Shown: positions 34,181 to 46,451 of the stretch, piece after piece
Numbering within the stretch: position 1 is the stretch's first letter
How the letters are laid out: the number at the start of each line of letters is the position of its first letter
Origin: Calamus simplicifolius
Lineage: Eukaryota > Streptophyta > Magnoliopsida > Arecales > Arecaceae
NCBI GenBank assembly: GCA_900491605.1
Contig: UESW01005000.1
Coordinates: forward strand, 266,302 to 330,301
Reading direction: 5' to 3'
Length of the DNA: 64,000 bases
Translations under genes and position numbers: made by a program
Notes under the pieces: model-generated
What the model was told of the DNA's origin: nothing
The model's input: only the letters and a program-made list of their open reading frames with translations
Databases searched by the model: none

Positions 34181-35025
34181 CTTAGTAGGTTACTCCTCGA
34201 CTGGTACAACTGGTACTCAACTCTGGTATTTCGGCTCCCTGGAATAACCCTCTTGACCTACGTCAACATACAGATACGATAGCTATTAGGATTACCTCCA
34301 CACGAGGTTTTCCCACGAACCATGCATGCATACATGATCTATCCTCTAATATCTCATTATTTTCTTCCACCCTTTCTCTACTCAAGATTACTTCTACTAT
34401 TACCTCAAAATACATAATCTAAGAAAATCTAAAGTCATACAAGATCTAGGGAAGCTATAGCTTACCTGGAGTCGAGCACAAACCCCAAGCTTCCCTTTCC
34501 CTTTCTCTTTCTTCCTCCTTTTTCTTCTTCTTCTTCTTCCTCTTCCTCTCTTTTCTCCTCTTCTTTCTCTCTTTCTTTCTTTTCTCTGGCTGAACCCACG
34601 TTTCCCTTTTTCTCTAATGACTTGGGGACCAAGTCATTGGAAACTTAAGGGTTAAGGCATGCCAAATTCCCTTTTGCCCTCAACACTCTTAACGCACGCT
34701 TTTTGGAAAACACGTGGCTCACTTATAACCATGATATTTTGCCCTTAGATTTTCTTTCCCAAGTTGCCCTTAACACAATTAGCAATTGACATCGGAGCCT
34801 TTTCCCATTTTGCCCCTGATATAGCATTTTTTTAATCGATTTATAGCCCAGATTATCATTTTTACTTAAATTGATACTTTTATGTAACATTTCTAAGAAA
34901 AGACTTTACCAGCTTGAAGAACTCGATTTTAGAAATCCAACGGTTCAAACGGCATCCAAATCGGACTTGAAACGGATTAAATATGAATTCTCAAGATTTA
35001 ACTCAGAAAAACCTGCCGTCTTGGA

Positions 35026-35198
35026 GTCGGCTCGAACAGATTTGGAGTCGGCTCCAGCAGAAATAGGGGTCGACTCCAGAAAAGTAGGGGTCGACTCCTG
35101 AAAAGTAGGGGTCGACTCCAGCTCTGCAGGGGTCGACTCCAAAGCGTGCCGAAAGTTTAAAACCGTGCCAGAGTCGACTCCACTCCAATTAGGTCGAC
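35026..35198. promoter_or_regulatory. Phased GTCGAC palindrome array in LTR G
   Basis: Cores at 35026, 35047, 35069, 35090, 35111, 35132, 35173 and 35193: spacings 21, 22, 21, 21, 21, 41 and 20 bp. On the minus strand it begins about 255 bp after the LTR start, a U3 position. The motif is the same as in S1 and S3 with a CCCC rather than CTCC or CACC flank. Confidence 0.8.
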
Positions 35199-35731
35199 TC
35201 CAACCACTAAAAACATCATTTTAGGATAAAACTCAAACTAAACTTGATTTTTCTTGTGATTTAAACCCATTAAAACTTAAGTCTCTCAATTTCTTAAATC
35301 AAACTCATTAACATTCAGAAATATACTTATTTACTCCAAAATTTCTTCTCTTTACATTTATCAAAAGGCCAACACACCCACATTTCACTGAAACTTTCTG
35401 ACTTTCATTTTAAATGAAAATACCATAAATTACAAGGTTTTCAGGATGTTACAGAGCTTATCTGTGAGGATTAAATATTTGAAAATTTTGATTTAAGAAT
35501 CCAATTGTTTACTCATGCATATACTTAATGTTTTTATAATCATCAAAAAGGGGAAGATTGTTGACCCAATTATTGATTTTGATGATTAATAAAAGATATG
35601 AGTATGTTCATTTTGTTACAATAAATTTAACAAGTGTTTCAGGGCTTAAAAATATTTGATTAATCAAAAGGTATAAAGAAACGTGTTTTGAATCAAATGT
35701 TAAAGATATGTTTCAAAATTTAGAGCCTGGA

Positions 35732-36059
35732 TTTGACACCTAGAAAGTCTGGAGCCGACCCTATGGCCGATCAAATGCTTTTCTAATTTTTGGCACGGTC
35801 TGGAGCCGACACCCAGTGTTTCGAGCCGACACCCAGAGTTTCGGAGTCGACACTTACAGTGTCTGGAGCCGACTCCAATGCGGGAACATAAAGCATATTT
35901 TTGGACTACTCTGGAGCCGACACTTACAGTTTTCCGGAGCCGACACCTGAACGTATCGAGCCGACACTTATCTTTTCTGGAGCCGACTCCTCAACGAACT
36001 TTTACTTTTTATTTTTGGATACACGACTTGGAGCCGACACCTGAAAAGTTGGAGCTGAC
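35732..36059. promoter_or_regulatory. Phased palindrome array in LTR S3
   Basis: Cores GCCGAC, GTCGAC or GCTGAC at about 35732, 35754, 35805, 35825, 35846, 35868, 35916, 35939, 35960, 35982, 36033 and 36054; spacings 22, 51, 20, 21, 22, 48, 23, 21, 22, 51 and 21 bp. The array ends about 160 bp upstream of the TATA box. Confidence 0.83.
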
Positions 36060-36216
36060 TCCAACCTGTTAGGAACAGATTTTTAAAATGTCAAAACGGC
36101 CTCCAACGGTAATATTTTCTCACATAATCTCTAACGGACACTTTTTTGTGTGTAGGAGGAATCCAAGGACAGAAATAAAGGCTAGTTTTTCAACTAATCC
36201 TGGATTAAGAAGAATC

Positions 36217-36224
36217 TATAAAAG
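36217..36224 (+). promoter_or_regulatory. TATA box of LTR S3
   Basis: TATAAAAG followed by GGGAGC, downstream of the palindrome array and upstream of the R-like region of the LTR. Confidence 0.75.
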
Positions 36225-37026
36225 GGGAGCTCGTTCGTTTGTAAAAAATAGATGAAAAAAAAGAGAAAAATCAAATTGAAAAATCCAAGAAGTCTTAAGC
36301 AAGAAATCTAGAGGAAAGAATCAAAGTTCAAATCCATCAACTTCAGAAAGCTCAAAGAGAAATCCAAGGCATTTAAAGTTCAAATTCGGAGGTTTTTCCA
36401 AAAGAAGAAAAGAGATCCAAAAACCATGTTTTTTCCAACTTCTCATCTGTAAATCTTTGTGAAGAATCCGAGCTGAGGCCTGATTCAACATCTCAAGGGA
36501 GAAGAGGAAGAGAAGAAAAGAAGAAAAGCTCAAATCAACTCTTCTTCAAACAGGCTTTTCTAACCTTGTTTATTTACATTGAATATTTGCTCATTTGAGG
36601 AGCTGTTTGTTATTGTAAACTCTATTCTCGTTTGTTCTTACTAGTTCAATCAGGGGGATTGAATTAGTGGAGATAGTATACCTCGGGTCAAGCTAGATTA
36701 GCTTGAGGTTTGGGTTTTGTGCTGGTGAGCCTGGAAAAACCAGCTGGGTTTGTTGTGATCCCTAGGAAACAACAAGTTTTGAGTTGTGAGCTTGTAAAAT
36801 AACTCAGTTGTAATCTAGTAGATTATAGTGTGGACCTAAGTAGTACTTGGGAGTGGACGTAGGTGTTGGATACACCGAACCACTATAAATCTTTGTGTTT
36901 GCCGTGTTTTGAATCTCTCTCTTTGTTTGCACTTAATCTTGTTTATTCCAAAGCTAATCGTTTTAAAAGGTTAAATTTTTTAAGAACCCAATTCACCCCC
37001 CTCTTGGGTTGCCATCTGGGCCAACA

Positions 37027-38400
37027 TATATTTAGTTACACTCAAATATAACGAAACTTGCCTCTTATAATTATATAGATTTTATATTATATTATTAATA
37101 ACTATATTATTATTATCATAATATAATATTAATATATAATAATATAATATACATACTATATTAGTATATATAATATAAATATTATATTTATTAAATGCGT
37201 TTGATAATAGTTATTTGGAATCATTTTGCAATCCTAAGGGATTTGGATTGACCCACCCTAATATAGGATTTGGATTCAAAGAAAAATTAGAATCAAATTT
37301 CAATTCTTTCTAAATAAACACTTGGATTCTGATTTTAGGGGTTATAACCAAATGAGCCCTTAGTGTTTGTATGGAGTAAGTAATTAAGCACATGATAGAA
37401 TGCCAATTTTATTTCCATATTTATTACATGCAATACAGCTAGGAGAATAGAATCAAATTTATTATAAATTTATTATTTTATCCTTATGCATAAAAACAGA
37501 TTTAAAAGGTCAATAAACTTCATTTTTTAAATTTTATAACGTAAATTTCTGATATCAATGAATTTATAATTTTAATATGACTAATATAACTTATGTCATA
37601 GTTATATTAATATAATAAGTTATATTATAACATTAAATTTAATATTATATTAATTATAGCATTATAATATATTACATTATAATAGAAATTATTATATGAA
37701 TTTTTTGGTAATGATCACTATAACATTAAATTTTGATAATATAATATTAAAATATAATAACTTTCACATTATAATATTGAACAAATGATATTATAATATT
37801 ATAACAATTTTAACATCATTATAACAACTGGCATAATATTATCATGAATAATATTATAATGAGGATTGTTACCTTGACAATTGTGATGTAGTTTTTTATA
37901 AAATAATAATTATAAATATTATATTATATCATATAAATGAAAGTTGTTATACTATTTTTTTTTATGATGATGAGATGAAATTATAAAGTTTAAATAATAA
38001 AAAATAAGGCTGATGAGGTAGTTGAATTGGATTATGATTATGGATAGAAGACGGTAAATTTCAAGAATTTCTATTTGCATCGCTTGAATTGCTCAGTGCA
38101 TTTATTTAATTTTTTTAATTTTTAATCTATCCTTAGCATCCCATCTTCTTTTCTCCTTTCTTTTCTAATACCATTGCTCCTTCTTTTTGGCACCATCCCC
38201 TGCTGAGTACTGAGCACTTGCAAATGGAAATTCCCTCTAATTCCTGTTAGAATAGCAATTCTATCTTCAGCTTTAAAAGTAATCAAATAACGGAACGAAA
38301 AAAAAAAAGGTTTGCTCTTAGAAAAGTTGAATTGGATACGAGAATTTAAAAGGTAATTATTTGGTATTTTCGGTCCCCAAAATCGATTTGGACGGCGTTT
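37027..38400. other. AT-rich intergenic DNA upstream of IWS1-like gene
   Basis: Very AT-rich, with many ATAATATTA-type words (37070-37190, 37560-37960). A segment ending ATAACCAAATGAGCCC near 37362 resembles ends of small non-autonomous DNA transposons, but no convincing inverted repeat was found. The promoter of the IWS1-like gene probably lies at its right end. Confidence 0.5.
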
Positions 38401-38670
38401 GATCGGCTTTTTATTTCGTGTCCTCGCCTTCAGCGGATTTTATAAATTTAAATTTGGCTCGCCACCCTTGAAGCCAGAAAGGGCGCGGAAATCGTCTTCC
38501 CACCTCGCCCTCGTCCTCGTCCTCGTCCTCGTTCTCTTTGGGCGACGCTCGAACCTTCGAAGCCCGTTCTTGATAAACGCTATTCTCTCTCGACTTCTTG
38601 ACGTTTCCTTTTCGCCTAGGTTTCATCTTTTCTGTAAGATCGCAATCTTCTCTTCGTGCACCTCGCCGCC

Positions 38671-41600
38671 ATGGGCTATGAGAACGATCCGTACGCTCTC
38701 TGATCGAAACCCTAGCTTTTGCCGTCCCCTTTTATCTGCACCTAGGGTTCGTTTCTCTCTTCTTATGATAATGATTTAGGGTTTTTGTTTGATCCATATC
38801 AGGTATATGGATGAAGATGGAGAGCCTCTGATGGATCCCGACATGCCGTCCGACCGCGAGCCCTCGCCGGAGCCGATGGTTCCGATCGACGATGATGACG
38901 AGGGCGACTGGCGCCAGGAGCGATCTCCGACGCCGGTGCTGGGCTCCGCGGCGGAAGACAAGGGCGGAAAGTCCCGGAAGAGTCTGGTGAAGAAAAGCGG
39001 CAAGGAGAGTTCGCTAGATCGAGGCGGGAGCCCCGCGGCGGCAGGTTTGGACGGCTGGGAAGAGGATGAGCTTTCGGAAAGGAAGAGGAAGAAAGCATTG
39101 TCCCTGAAGGAGGGGAAGAGTGCCAGCGGTGGGAAGGGGACGAAGAGGAAATCGTCTTCGTCCAAGGTCGAGCGGTTGGCCGAGAAGCGGTTTAATACGG
39201 GGTCAAAGGGATACCGTGGAGGATCGAAGGATCAAGCTGGTGATCTAGAGGTGAAAGAGTTTTGGGACACCATAGCAGGGGGCGATTCCGAGGTTTGCAT
39301 GCACGGCAGTCTTTTTCCAATAAAACTTGTGTTCATATTTCCTCACGTTTAATGTCTTTCTTATTTCTTTTGCCTGCAACTGTGGGGAAATGTAGGATTT
39401 TCCTGATTCTCTAAAAGTTGATTACTTAACAATATCCAAATTTTTAGCCATCTTTGCGTCTAATTAGTTGCAATTCTTTTTTTTCTGGCTCATGAATGTG
39501 TCTATTTTCTGTTTTATTTGTGGTAGATAGCATAGCTATTTTCTACTGTGCTAAATATCTTCTTATGCACTTTGTTTAAGTTTTGACATTGATGCATTCT
39601 TTCACTGTCTAGTAGGCATCAGGTGAAAAATAAATGTTCTTTGATTTGATGAAAGCAGTTTGCTGATAAATTTCTTAATCTTTAAAAGGAGGATCTTCAT
39701 GTGATAGTCCATTGAAGGAGCAAATAGATTTTGAGCTCATGCTGTTTCTGGCTTTCTCCTCTGGGATGAGAGGAGCAAAGTGTGTTTTAGGCCCCAAAAT
39801 CAAAACATTACTTTCGTAAATTTGCTAGAGAGCTTTTAACGAGTTACTGTAAAATTTCTCTTAATCTTCAAGGTTGCATCTTTATTTTTGTCATTCTCAA
39901 GCTTCTGAATCCCAATCCACCTCAGTTTGCAATTATTTTCGTTTTTCGTACCCTATTAGCAAAGTCATATTTTAAAATTTTGTTTATTGCTATGTTTGAG
40001 TCTCCTTTTGGTTGAACTATCCAATTTCTATTGGAAAAATTGATCTTAATATCATCATCATCATGGGAATGTCCATCTTTCTCAAATGCATTCAGCATCT
40101 GAGTCAGCTAGAACGTCCAGACCATACAATTCCAGCTTTGCAAATGTTCTTGTTTACATCTTAAGTTCTTTCTTTTCAAACCAAATTTACCCATTAAGTT
40201 CCTCTTATTTTAGATTATCCCCTATCTATACCTTGGTGCATCTGGAACTTGCATGTTCCATAACAACATGAAAAGAAAGGGGGTAAGGATAATTGAGAGG
40301 AGGGTTTTTTAAAAGAGGAGAAGATGGATTATTGAATGATATTTAATCCCCCCTCCTCTGACAAAAGAACAAATGCATCTTTATCTTTCAATGGTATGAT
40401 ATTTGAACCGTGAGAATATATTCTTTATCAATTATTCATATGCGCAATTCCATAACAACTAAATTTGGGTAAATTAAATATATTTTTATCTTGGAATAAA
40501 CTTTGTTTCTAATTTTTTTGTATTGTTGATGTTAGAGTTACATGGTTTTTAATCTTTTATGAAGCTGTATGAATCTGTGCTATGCCATTGAGTATGGTAA
40601 GTTTACCATCACATGAGGATTTGAATACTGTTGTATGCTGTCTTTATGGTTTTCCTTTGATAAATTAGGATGACCAAGAGGGAGCGAGAACAGTGGACGA
40701 TGATAACTTCATTGATGATAGGGGTGTTGATCCTGCTGATCGCTTTGGCAGTGACAATGAGGCTGGATCTGCTGGTGATGCTCCTCAGGTTGGTGTTTTA
40801 TTTTGCTTTTGGTGGTTACACATCCCATCTTATCATTTCATATTCAACAGTTTTCTTGTTTCCTCAGCTTGTTTGAGTTGCATCGCTTATGTATAATTTA
40901 TGTATGCATTTGCTGATACATTGCTACTTGTCTGATTAAAAGTTCAATGATGTTTAGATATTGATGTAATATTTGTTTCATGTGGACTGTGCTGTATACT
41001 TTGGAAGTAATCAAAATAAATTGGTTGGTACAAGTTGGATTTATCTTCAGTTATGCAGTCATGGAGATGCGAACCCCATGATTTCTTTTTAATCTTTTAA
41101 GTCACCTAAAAGTTTGGGTTTTGCAGGCTGAAGAAGGTGAAGAAAATGATGAAATTAGTAGAATCTTCAAAGAAGGTAAGAAAAAGAAGAAAAGTGAGAA
41201 ATCGCCGGCTGAACTTGCTATGATAGTCGAACATCTTATGGCTGAGCTAGAAGTTACAGCTGAAGAAGATGCTGAGCTAAATAGGCAAAATAAACCGGCT
41301 ATCAACAAACTGAAGAAGTTACCACTGCTTGTAGAGGTTCTTTCTAAGTAAGATGATTTCCTGTTCAAGAATGTTAGGTTCTTTTACCCGTCAGAAGTCT
41401 TGTTTTTGCTAAATGAATATTGAATTAGTGCTACAATATTTTCTGCTACTGATTTCTTAATGATCTGTTTATTCCTTTTATTTTCAGTAAGAAGCTTCAG
41501 CAAGAATTCTTAGATCATGGAGTGTTAACTCTTCTGAAAAATTGGCTTGAACCCCTACCTGATGGAAGTTTGCCCAATATGAATATCCGAACTGCTATAC

Positions 41601-42730
41601 TTAAAATACTTACTGATGTAAGTGGAATGGCCTTTTTTTTGACATGCTGTCTTCTCTTACATTGCTGATAAAAGATGCTTTGTGCATATTTTGGTTCACT
41701 CATGTGATATTTCTATGATGAGATTTTGTTAAAATTCATATGCTTGTTGTGTTTTTATCGTAATGCAGTTTCCCATTGATTTAGAGCAATATGACAGGAG
41801 GGAACAACTAAGGAAGAGTGGTCTTGGAAAGGTTACATAAAACTAGATTGGTATTCTAGCAACATTGAATTAAATTTTAATAGAATAATTAAAGTGACTC
41901 TATGCCTCTTGTGCAGGTGATTATGTTTTTGTCCAGATCTGATGAGGAGACCACATCAAACAGAACTTGCTAAGGAATTGGTTGATAAATGGGTAATAAA
42001 TTATTTAAAGATGCAAAGTGTATCTACTTTCAACTGCAGGATTTGTTACTTCATGTCATATTACTTATTCTTTATTCTTTCTGTTTGCTTCTTATTTTCC
42101 AGAATATGTGGAAATGCAATTTAATCAAGTTTTTGTGTGATGAGCTTGTTAAAATTTTCTTTTAAAACAATAACGTGCAGAGTCGACCAATATTTAATAA
42201 GAGCACTAGATTTGAGGACTTGAGGAGTATTGATGACGAGAGAATGCCCTACAGAAGACCATCTTCTCAGAAGTAATTTCTGCTTTTCCCCTCTGCGAGT
42301 TTTATGTAATTATTATATTTTGTTATGCTACCTAATCTTTGCTTTTCAACTTTGTTGCTGCTTGTGCATCCTAAACTGAAGGCCAGCGAATAATGCCGCA
42401 GGGCTGGAATCTCGAGTTGATGATCTTGATTTGGCTGAATTTTCACAGTAAGATGATCTATTAACTTATAGATCCCCTGACCCCTTCCCTTTTTGTTCGT
42501 TTGGGTTCATATGGTGTGCAGTTCTGTATGACATGCTTTCCTTTGAACTCAACAACAATTTCTAATCTGGGTGCAGAGTACAAAAATCTGAGCAGACGGC
42601 TTCTAGGCATCATGCTTCTAGGCCAGAAGCATTGCCTTTGGATTTTGTTGTGCGTCCACAATCCAAAGTAGATCCAGAAGAAGTCAGAGCACGAGCAAAA
42701 CGGTCTGCACAAAATCAGCGCCGGCTGAAG
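38671..42730 (+). CDS. IWS1: IWS1/SPN1-like transcription elongation factor, ten exons, frameshifted and lacking last exon
   Basis: IWS1 (SPN1) binds SPT6 and RNA polymerase II in the nucleus and acts in elongation and mRNA processing; in Arabidopsis it is tied to brassinosteroid-regulated transcription. Exons read with GT-AG borders: 38671-38690, 38803-39292, 40669-40788, 41127-41347, 41488-41617, 41769-41831, 41917-41992, 42181-42272, 42382-42447, 42577-42730. The start MGYENDPY matches the known plant N-terminus. Residues 1-210 are acidic and basic, probably disordered. From about 240 lies the TFIIS N-terminal-like domain (MAELEVTAEEDAELN, then FLDHGVLTLLKNWLEPLPDG, then SGLGKVIMFLS). Exon 7 is two bases short, causing a stop. 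The usual basic C-terminal exon ending near a KYL was not found before 44894. It may be a young pseudogene, an assembly error plus a very long last intron, or a damaged allele. Confidence 0.9.
41917..41992 (+). other. IWS1: IWS1-like exon 7 with 2-base deletion
   Basis: The exon is 76 nt, whereas phases of its neighbours need 78. It reads VIMFLSRSDEETTSNRT and then a stop. After the break, a shifted frame continues the conserved LAKELVDKW. The missing two bases fall at 41961-41967, in the codons for the usual N-R-R/K-L. Confidence 0.85.
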
Positions 42731-44893
42731 GTCCATGCTACTTCTATTGGCAACGTTTTAATTTTATTAGTCATCATCTTCTCTGCATCAAAACCTAGTC
42801 TTCATATTCTTGACAAGATATCACAACAATCTGAATACTGTCTTGAATTCCATGTGATTTCATATTTTTTGTCCAATAAAATAAGCATCTAATGTAAAGA
42901 TTCTTTTCTGTTTGAGTTATTCATGGCTTAGAAACTGGTAGCATAAACTATCATGTAGAGTTTCTGTGATACGTGCATAGTTTTTTGGCTGGATGTAGAC
43001 AATCATTTCCTACACCTTATAGGCCAAAAATTAGCGCTATTAATATTAGGTCTGTACTGTTAGCATATCCTATATGTACGTGTGCGTGCGGGTGTGTCAT
43101 CCTGCAGGTCTTGATACATGCTTTCTCTGGTTTTCTTATGTGTTTGCCTTTTAATTTCATAATTATGTTCTCCAGCTGGCATGGTGTTAACATTGACATT
43201 TTATTCAAGTATGATTTATGTTATCTTCCAACATTCAAATGATCTCAATGGTTTTAAACATAGCTTTGATGAAGTTTTCATCCGCAACCAATTAGTTACA
43301 AATATTGCGAAGGATCACCTGTGTAATTATTGGGTGGTTATGATGTTGATTGTTAAATCACCCGGTACCCATGGATTACCTGCATTAGAGAAGGTCCAGG
43401 AAACCATGTTCATTCCATTATTTCATAGATCAAGGTCACTTGTAGTTTTTTGTTATAAAACATTCATTTTTGAAATTTTGATGCAGTATAATCAGCACTA
43501 ATCTCTTTAATGAAAACATTCTGCAAGCTACATAAACGTCGTTGAATGGATCTTGGTTGACAGAATGTTGATTTTTTTTAAGGTTTGGGCAAATTAAGCA
43601 GGCAGCGTATTTTTCTCTTGTCATATCTATTAGCGACCTGCGAGTATGGTTTTTTTATTTTTTTATTAGCCATATATTGGCAGAACTTTGCATGTCAGGT
43701 CACTTGAAACAAGTTTCAAATGCATTTTGGAAAGAAGCATGCTGTCGTTGAGTAGAAATTCTCTTGCTATTGTATGAAGCAAAAATCTTTTTGTTGGGAG
43801 AGAGGTTCTTTTTAAAGCACGATGTACGGTGCGTGAATAAAGTTTTTGTTTCTTGATGAAAGAGTACGGTGTTGAAGTTTAACCGGTGCCAAGTTAAAAA
43901 TTCGGGTTGAACATGATTTTTTATATATATATACAAACGGATGATAACACCATTTTAGAATATGTCAAATTCAATATTTCTATATAAAATTTGGATGAGA
44001 ACAAAAGGGCATGGATCATCTTGTTTTCAGCTTCAAAAATCAAAATGATGGGCTATTCGGATAGCAATCCAGTTTGTCGCTGAATTGGCTTTCTGATAGA
44101 TTTGCTGAATTGGCTTTCTGATAGATTTGCCGAATTTATGTGCTATAAGTATTTTGAAGAGTAGACCAAGTATCATGGATCAAGGGATTGATCGGCAGAT
44201 AGTTGAAGGAGTCTTGTTGGAGCTAGCGAATATATTTTTTAAGTGTGATATATTTTTTAAGTGTGATGGAATGCAATAAATTCCTACCAAAAAAGAGCAT
44301 AATAAAATGTTGACTTTCACAATATGTTACAAAAATTGATAAGAAAAGAATGATAAAAAAAATCATATAGAATATAGCTAATATCATGGAATGTGAATAC
44401 GATGGAGCTAACGTGATTCTTTGGCTATTCATGTTTATGGATGTAGGTGATGAATTGAAGCAACAAAGATGCCAAAAAAATAAAAATAAAAAAAATAATC
44501 AGTCAATAACTAAATTGTCATATTTGTATGAGATGAACAAATTAACAATGAAAAAAACTCTCTCACATCTAATTGATATATGCTAATTTGTTTCAATATC
44601 GAATTGGTTGCTAAAATTTAAATGGTAAGTGCGAAATCGGGTTAACGTTAACACAATCAGAATGGAGGAGTTCCCTTGGTAATATTCGTCTTTCCGGTCC
44701 GGTGAATATTGCTTTGGCTTTACCAAGGAAGCCGTCCCATTCATGCATGCTCTCCTCCTGTACCCGTGAAGGCATTCTTCCAACCGTTCTCCTCTCGAAA
44801 AACTGGAGCCGAACCTTCCCACATCTCCCAGACCCTCTCAATCACCCCCTCCACGTACAGCCACATCGATCAAATGCATCCTTCACCCCCTTC
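42731..44893. other. Downstream or intronic DNA after IWS1-like exon 10
   Basis: Mostly AT-rich with no recognised coding exon. It holds a 25-bp tandem duplication at 44080-44129 (CTGAATTGGCTTTCTGATAG...) and an 18-bp duplication near 44234-44270. It could be the start of a last intron interrupted by element C, or the 3' flank of a truncated gene. A GC-richer stretch at 44640-44893 gives a short minus ORF of unknown origin. Confidence 0.5.
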
Positions 44894-46368
44894 AAAGAAA
44901 TTGACGACCTCCCACTCTACCTCCGGAGCCAACCTTCGATTTCACCTATGAGCCTCACCTTCGGAGCCAACCTCCGAGATTCACCTCCGGGGTCTACCTT
45001 CGAGGTTCGCCTTCGAAGCAAACCTCCAGAGCCAACCTCCGAGGCCTACCTCCAGGGTGTACCTCGAGGTCCGCCTCCTAGACTCACCTCCGGAGCCAAC
45101 CTCCGAGGCCCACCTCCGAGATCCACCTTCGGGGTGTACCTCCGAGGTTCGCCTTCGGAGCCAACCTCCGAGGCCCACCTCCGAAATCCACCTTCGGGGT
45201 CTACCTCTGAGGTTCGCCTCCTGAGCCAACCTCCGAGGCCCACCTCCGGGGTCTACCTCCGAGGTTCGCCTCCGAAGCCAACCTCCGAGGCCCACCTCCG
45301 GGGTGTACCTCTGAGGTCCGCCTCCGGAGCCAACCTCCGAAGTCCGCCTCCGAGACTCACCTTCGGAGCCAACCTTCGAGGCCCACCTCCGAGATCCACC
45401 TCTAGGGTGTACCTCCGAGGTCCGCCTCCTGAGCCAACCTCCGAGGCCCACCTCCGAGATCCACCTCCGGGGTCTACCTCCGAGGTTCGCCTCTGGAGCC
45501 AACCTCCGAGGCCCACCTCCGAGATCCACCTCCGGAGTGTACCTCCGAGGTCCGCCTCCGGAGCCAACCTCCGAGGCCCACCTCTGAGATCCACCTCCGG
45601 GGTCTACCTCAGAGGTTCGCCTCCGAAGCCAACCTCCGGAATCAACTTCCGAGGTCCGCTCCAGCTTCCTTCAACCCTGTGCTTTAACCACAACTTTAGA
45701 CAACCGCCACGGTCCCGCCATTAGGGCCAGGAGCGGCGGGCCACCTGGCATACCCATGTGACCCACTACCCGCCCGTTACGGAGCGTTGCCATACCTCAT
45801 TAAGGCGTATGGTCTACTACGTGTCCATAATGGTACGTGGCCAGACCCCGTTACGGTGTGCAACCCATTACTCGCCCATGACTACATATAGCCATACTCC
45901 GTTACGGTGTACGACTCGTCACTCGCTGGTAGCTACATGCGGCCATACCTCTTAACGGCGCGTACCCGATACAGGCACAGCTGCCCGACGCTTGTAAGGC
46001 CGTGCTAGCAGGTGGCAGGACAGGCGGGACACCTCTGACGCGCAGTACGATACGACCTATCATTATCAACCCCTCCTTTTTGTCTGCCATCGGACAGGGA
46101 TAACGGGAAATCGACAACCTTCTGAAAGCACGAAAAAAGGGAGATCTCTGAACATGTATAAGAGCCCGTATCGACAAAAAGGGAGGATCCTGAACTCTAA
46201 CTCATAAGCTCTCTTTTGCGAGGCTAATTATTGTCTGTTCCCGAGTCACTGACTTTAGCGTCAAAGGGTCCCCATCGGAGTATCCGGTCTCCGGGGACTT
46301 TTCTTGCAGGAGTTCGGTGAGGAGGATCTCCGTTGCCCCAGCGTCTAAAGAAATTGACTTGGCGTCAA
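44894..46368 (+). repeat. 5' LTR of element C (left end uncertain)
   Basis: Homology with the right LTR starts near AAAGAAATTGACG at 44894 and runs to GCGTCAACA at 46368. The right LTR has about 37 bp more at its start, which are diverged or lost here. A TATAAG-like box lies near 46157. Confidence 0.82.
44921..45665. repeat. 13-bp / 65-bp higher-order tandem repeats in LTR C (left)
   Basis: Consecutive 13-bp units of the type CTCCGAGGCCCAC, with five variants following each other to make a 65-bp super-unit: CTCCGAGGCCCAC, CTCCGAGATCCAC, CTCCGGGGTCTAC, CTCCGAGGTTCGC, CTCCGGAGCCAAC. About 55 units. Long ORFs on both strands (up to 340 residues) are by-products of the repeat. Confidence 0.9.
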
Positions 46369-46369
46369 C

Positions 46370-46389
46370 AGATTGGCGCCAGGAACGGG
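46370..46389 (+). other. Element C primer binding site
   Basis: ATTGGCGCCAGGAACGGGGG follows the LTR end at 46368 by one base. TGGCGCC-type sites are common in Tat and Athila elements; the tRNA was not identified. Confidence 0.75.
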
Positions 46390-46451
46390 GGCGAGAGAGA
46401 AAAGTTTCGAACCTATCCGTGACAACTTCTCTTCCCCTGAGTTCTCAAGCA

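Larger units (their letters stand above)
32651..35453 (-). repeat. Long gypsy-like LTR G
   Basis: Read on the minus strand it begins TGTAACATCC and ends GGAGCGCTACA, matching termini typical of chromovirus LTRs. It shares with LTRs A and B the order U3, GT-AG intron-like segment and downstream tail. A polypyrimidine stretch (34487-34620) and the phased GTCGAC array (35026-35198) lie within. No internal coding region is attached on either side and no matching 5-bp duplication is seen (CTTTA left, GAGCT right), so it is a rearranged rather than clean solo LTR. Confidence 0.6.
35454..37026 (+). mobile_element. 3' end of an S1-family element (S3)
   Basis: About 105 bp of internal sequence matching the reverse complement of S1 from about 707 down to 607, a purine tract (35545-35557), and a complete LTR (35559-37026, 1468 bp, TGTTGACCC to GGGCCAACA). 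It retains TATAAAAG at 36217-36224, mutated in S1. The rest of the element is missing at the breakpoint with LTR G. Confidence 0.88.

Noticed and set aside
37195..37362. Small non-autonomous DNA transposon
   Set aside because: The right edge resembles such ends, but no matching inverted repeat or target duplication could be confirmed.
44583..44841. Host exon on the minus strand beside LTR C
   Set aside because: Short ORF with no recognised motif or splice context; left unassigned.
44702..45724. 340-residue ORF rich in Pro, Ser and Glu
   Set aside because: It is a translation of the 13-bp LTR repeat; similar ORFs exist on the other strand and in the second LTR.
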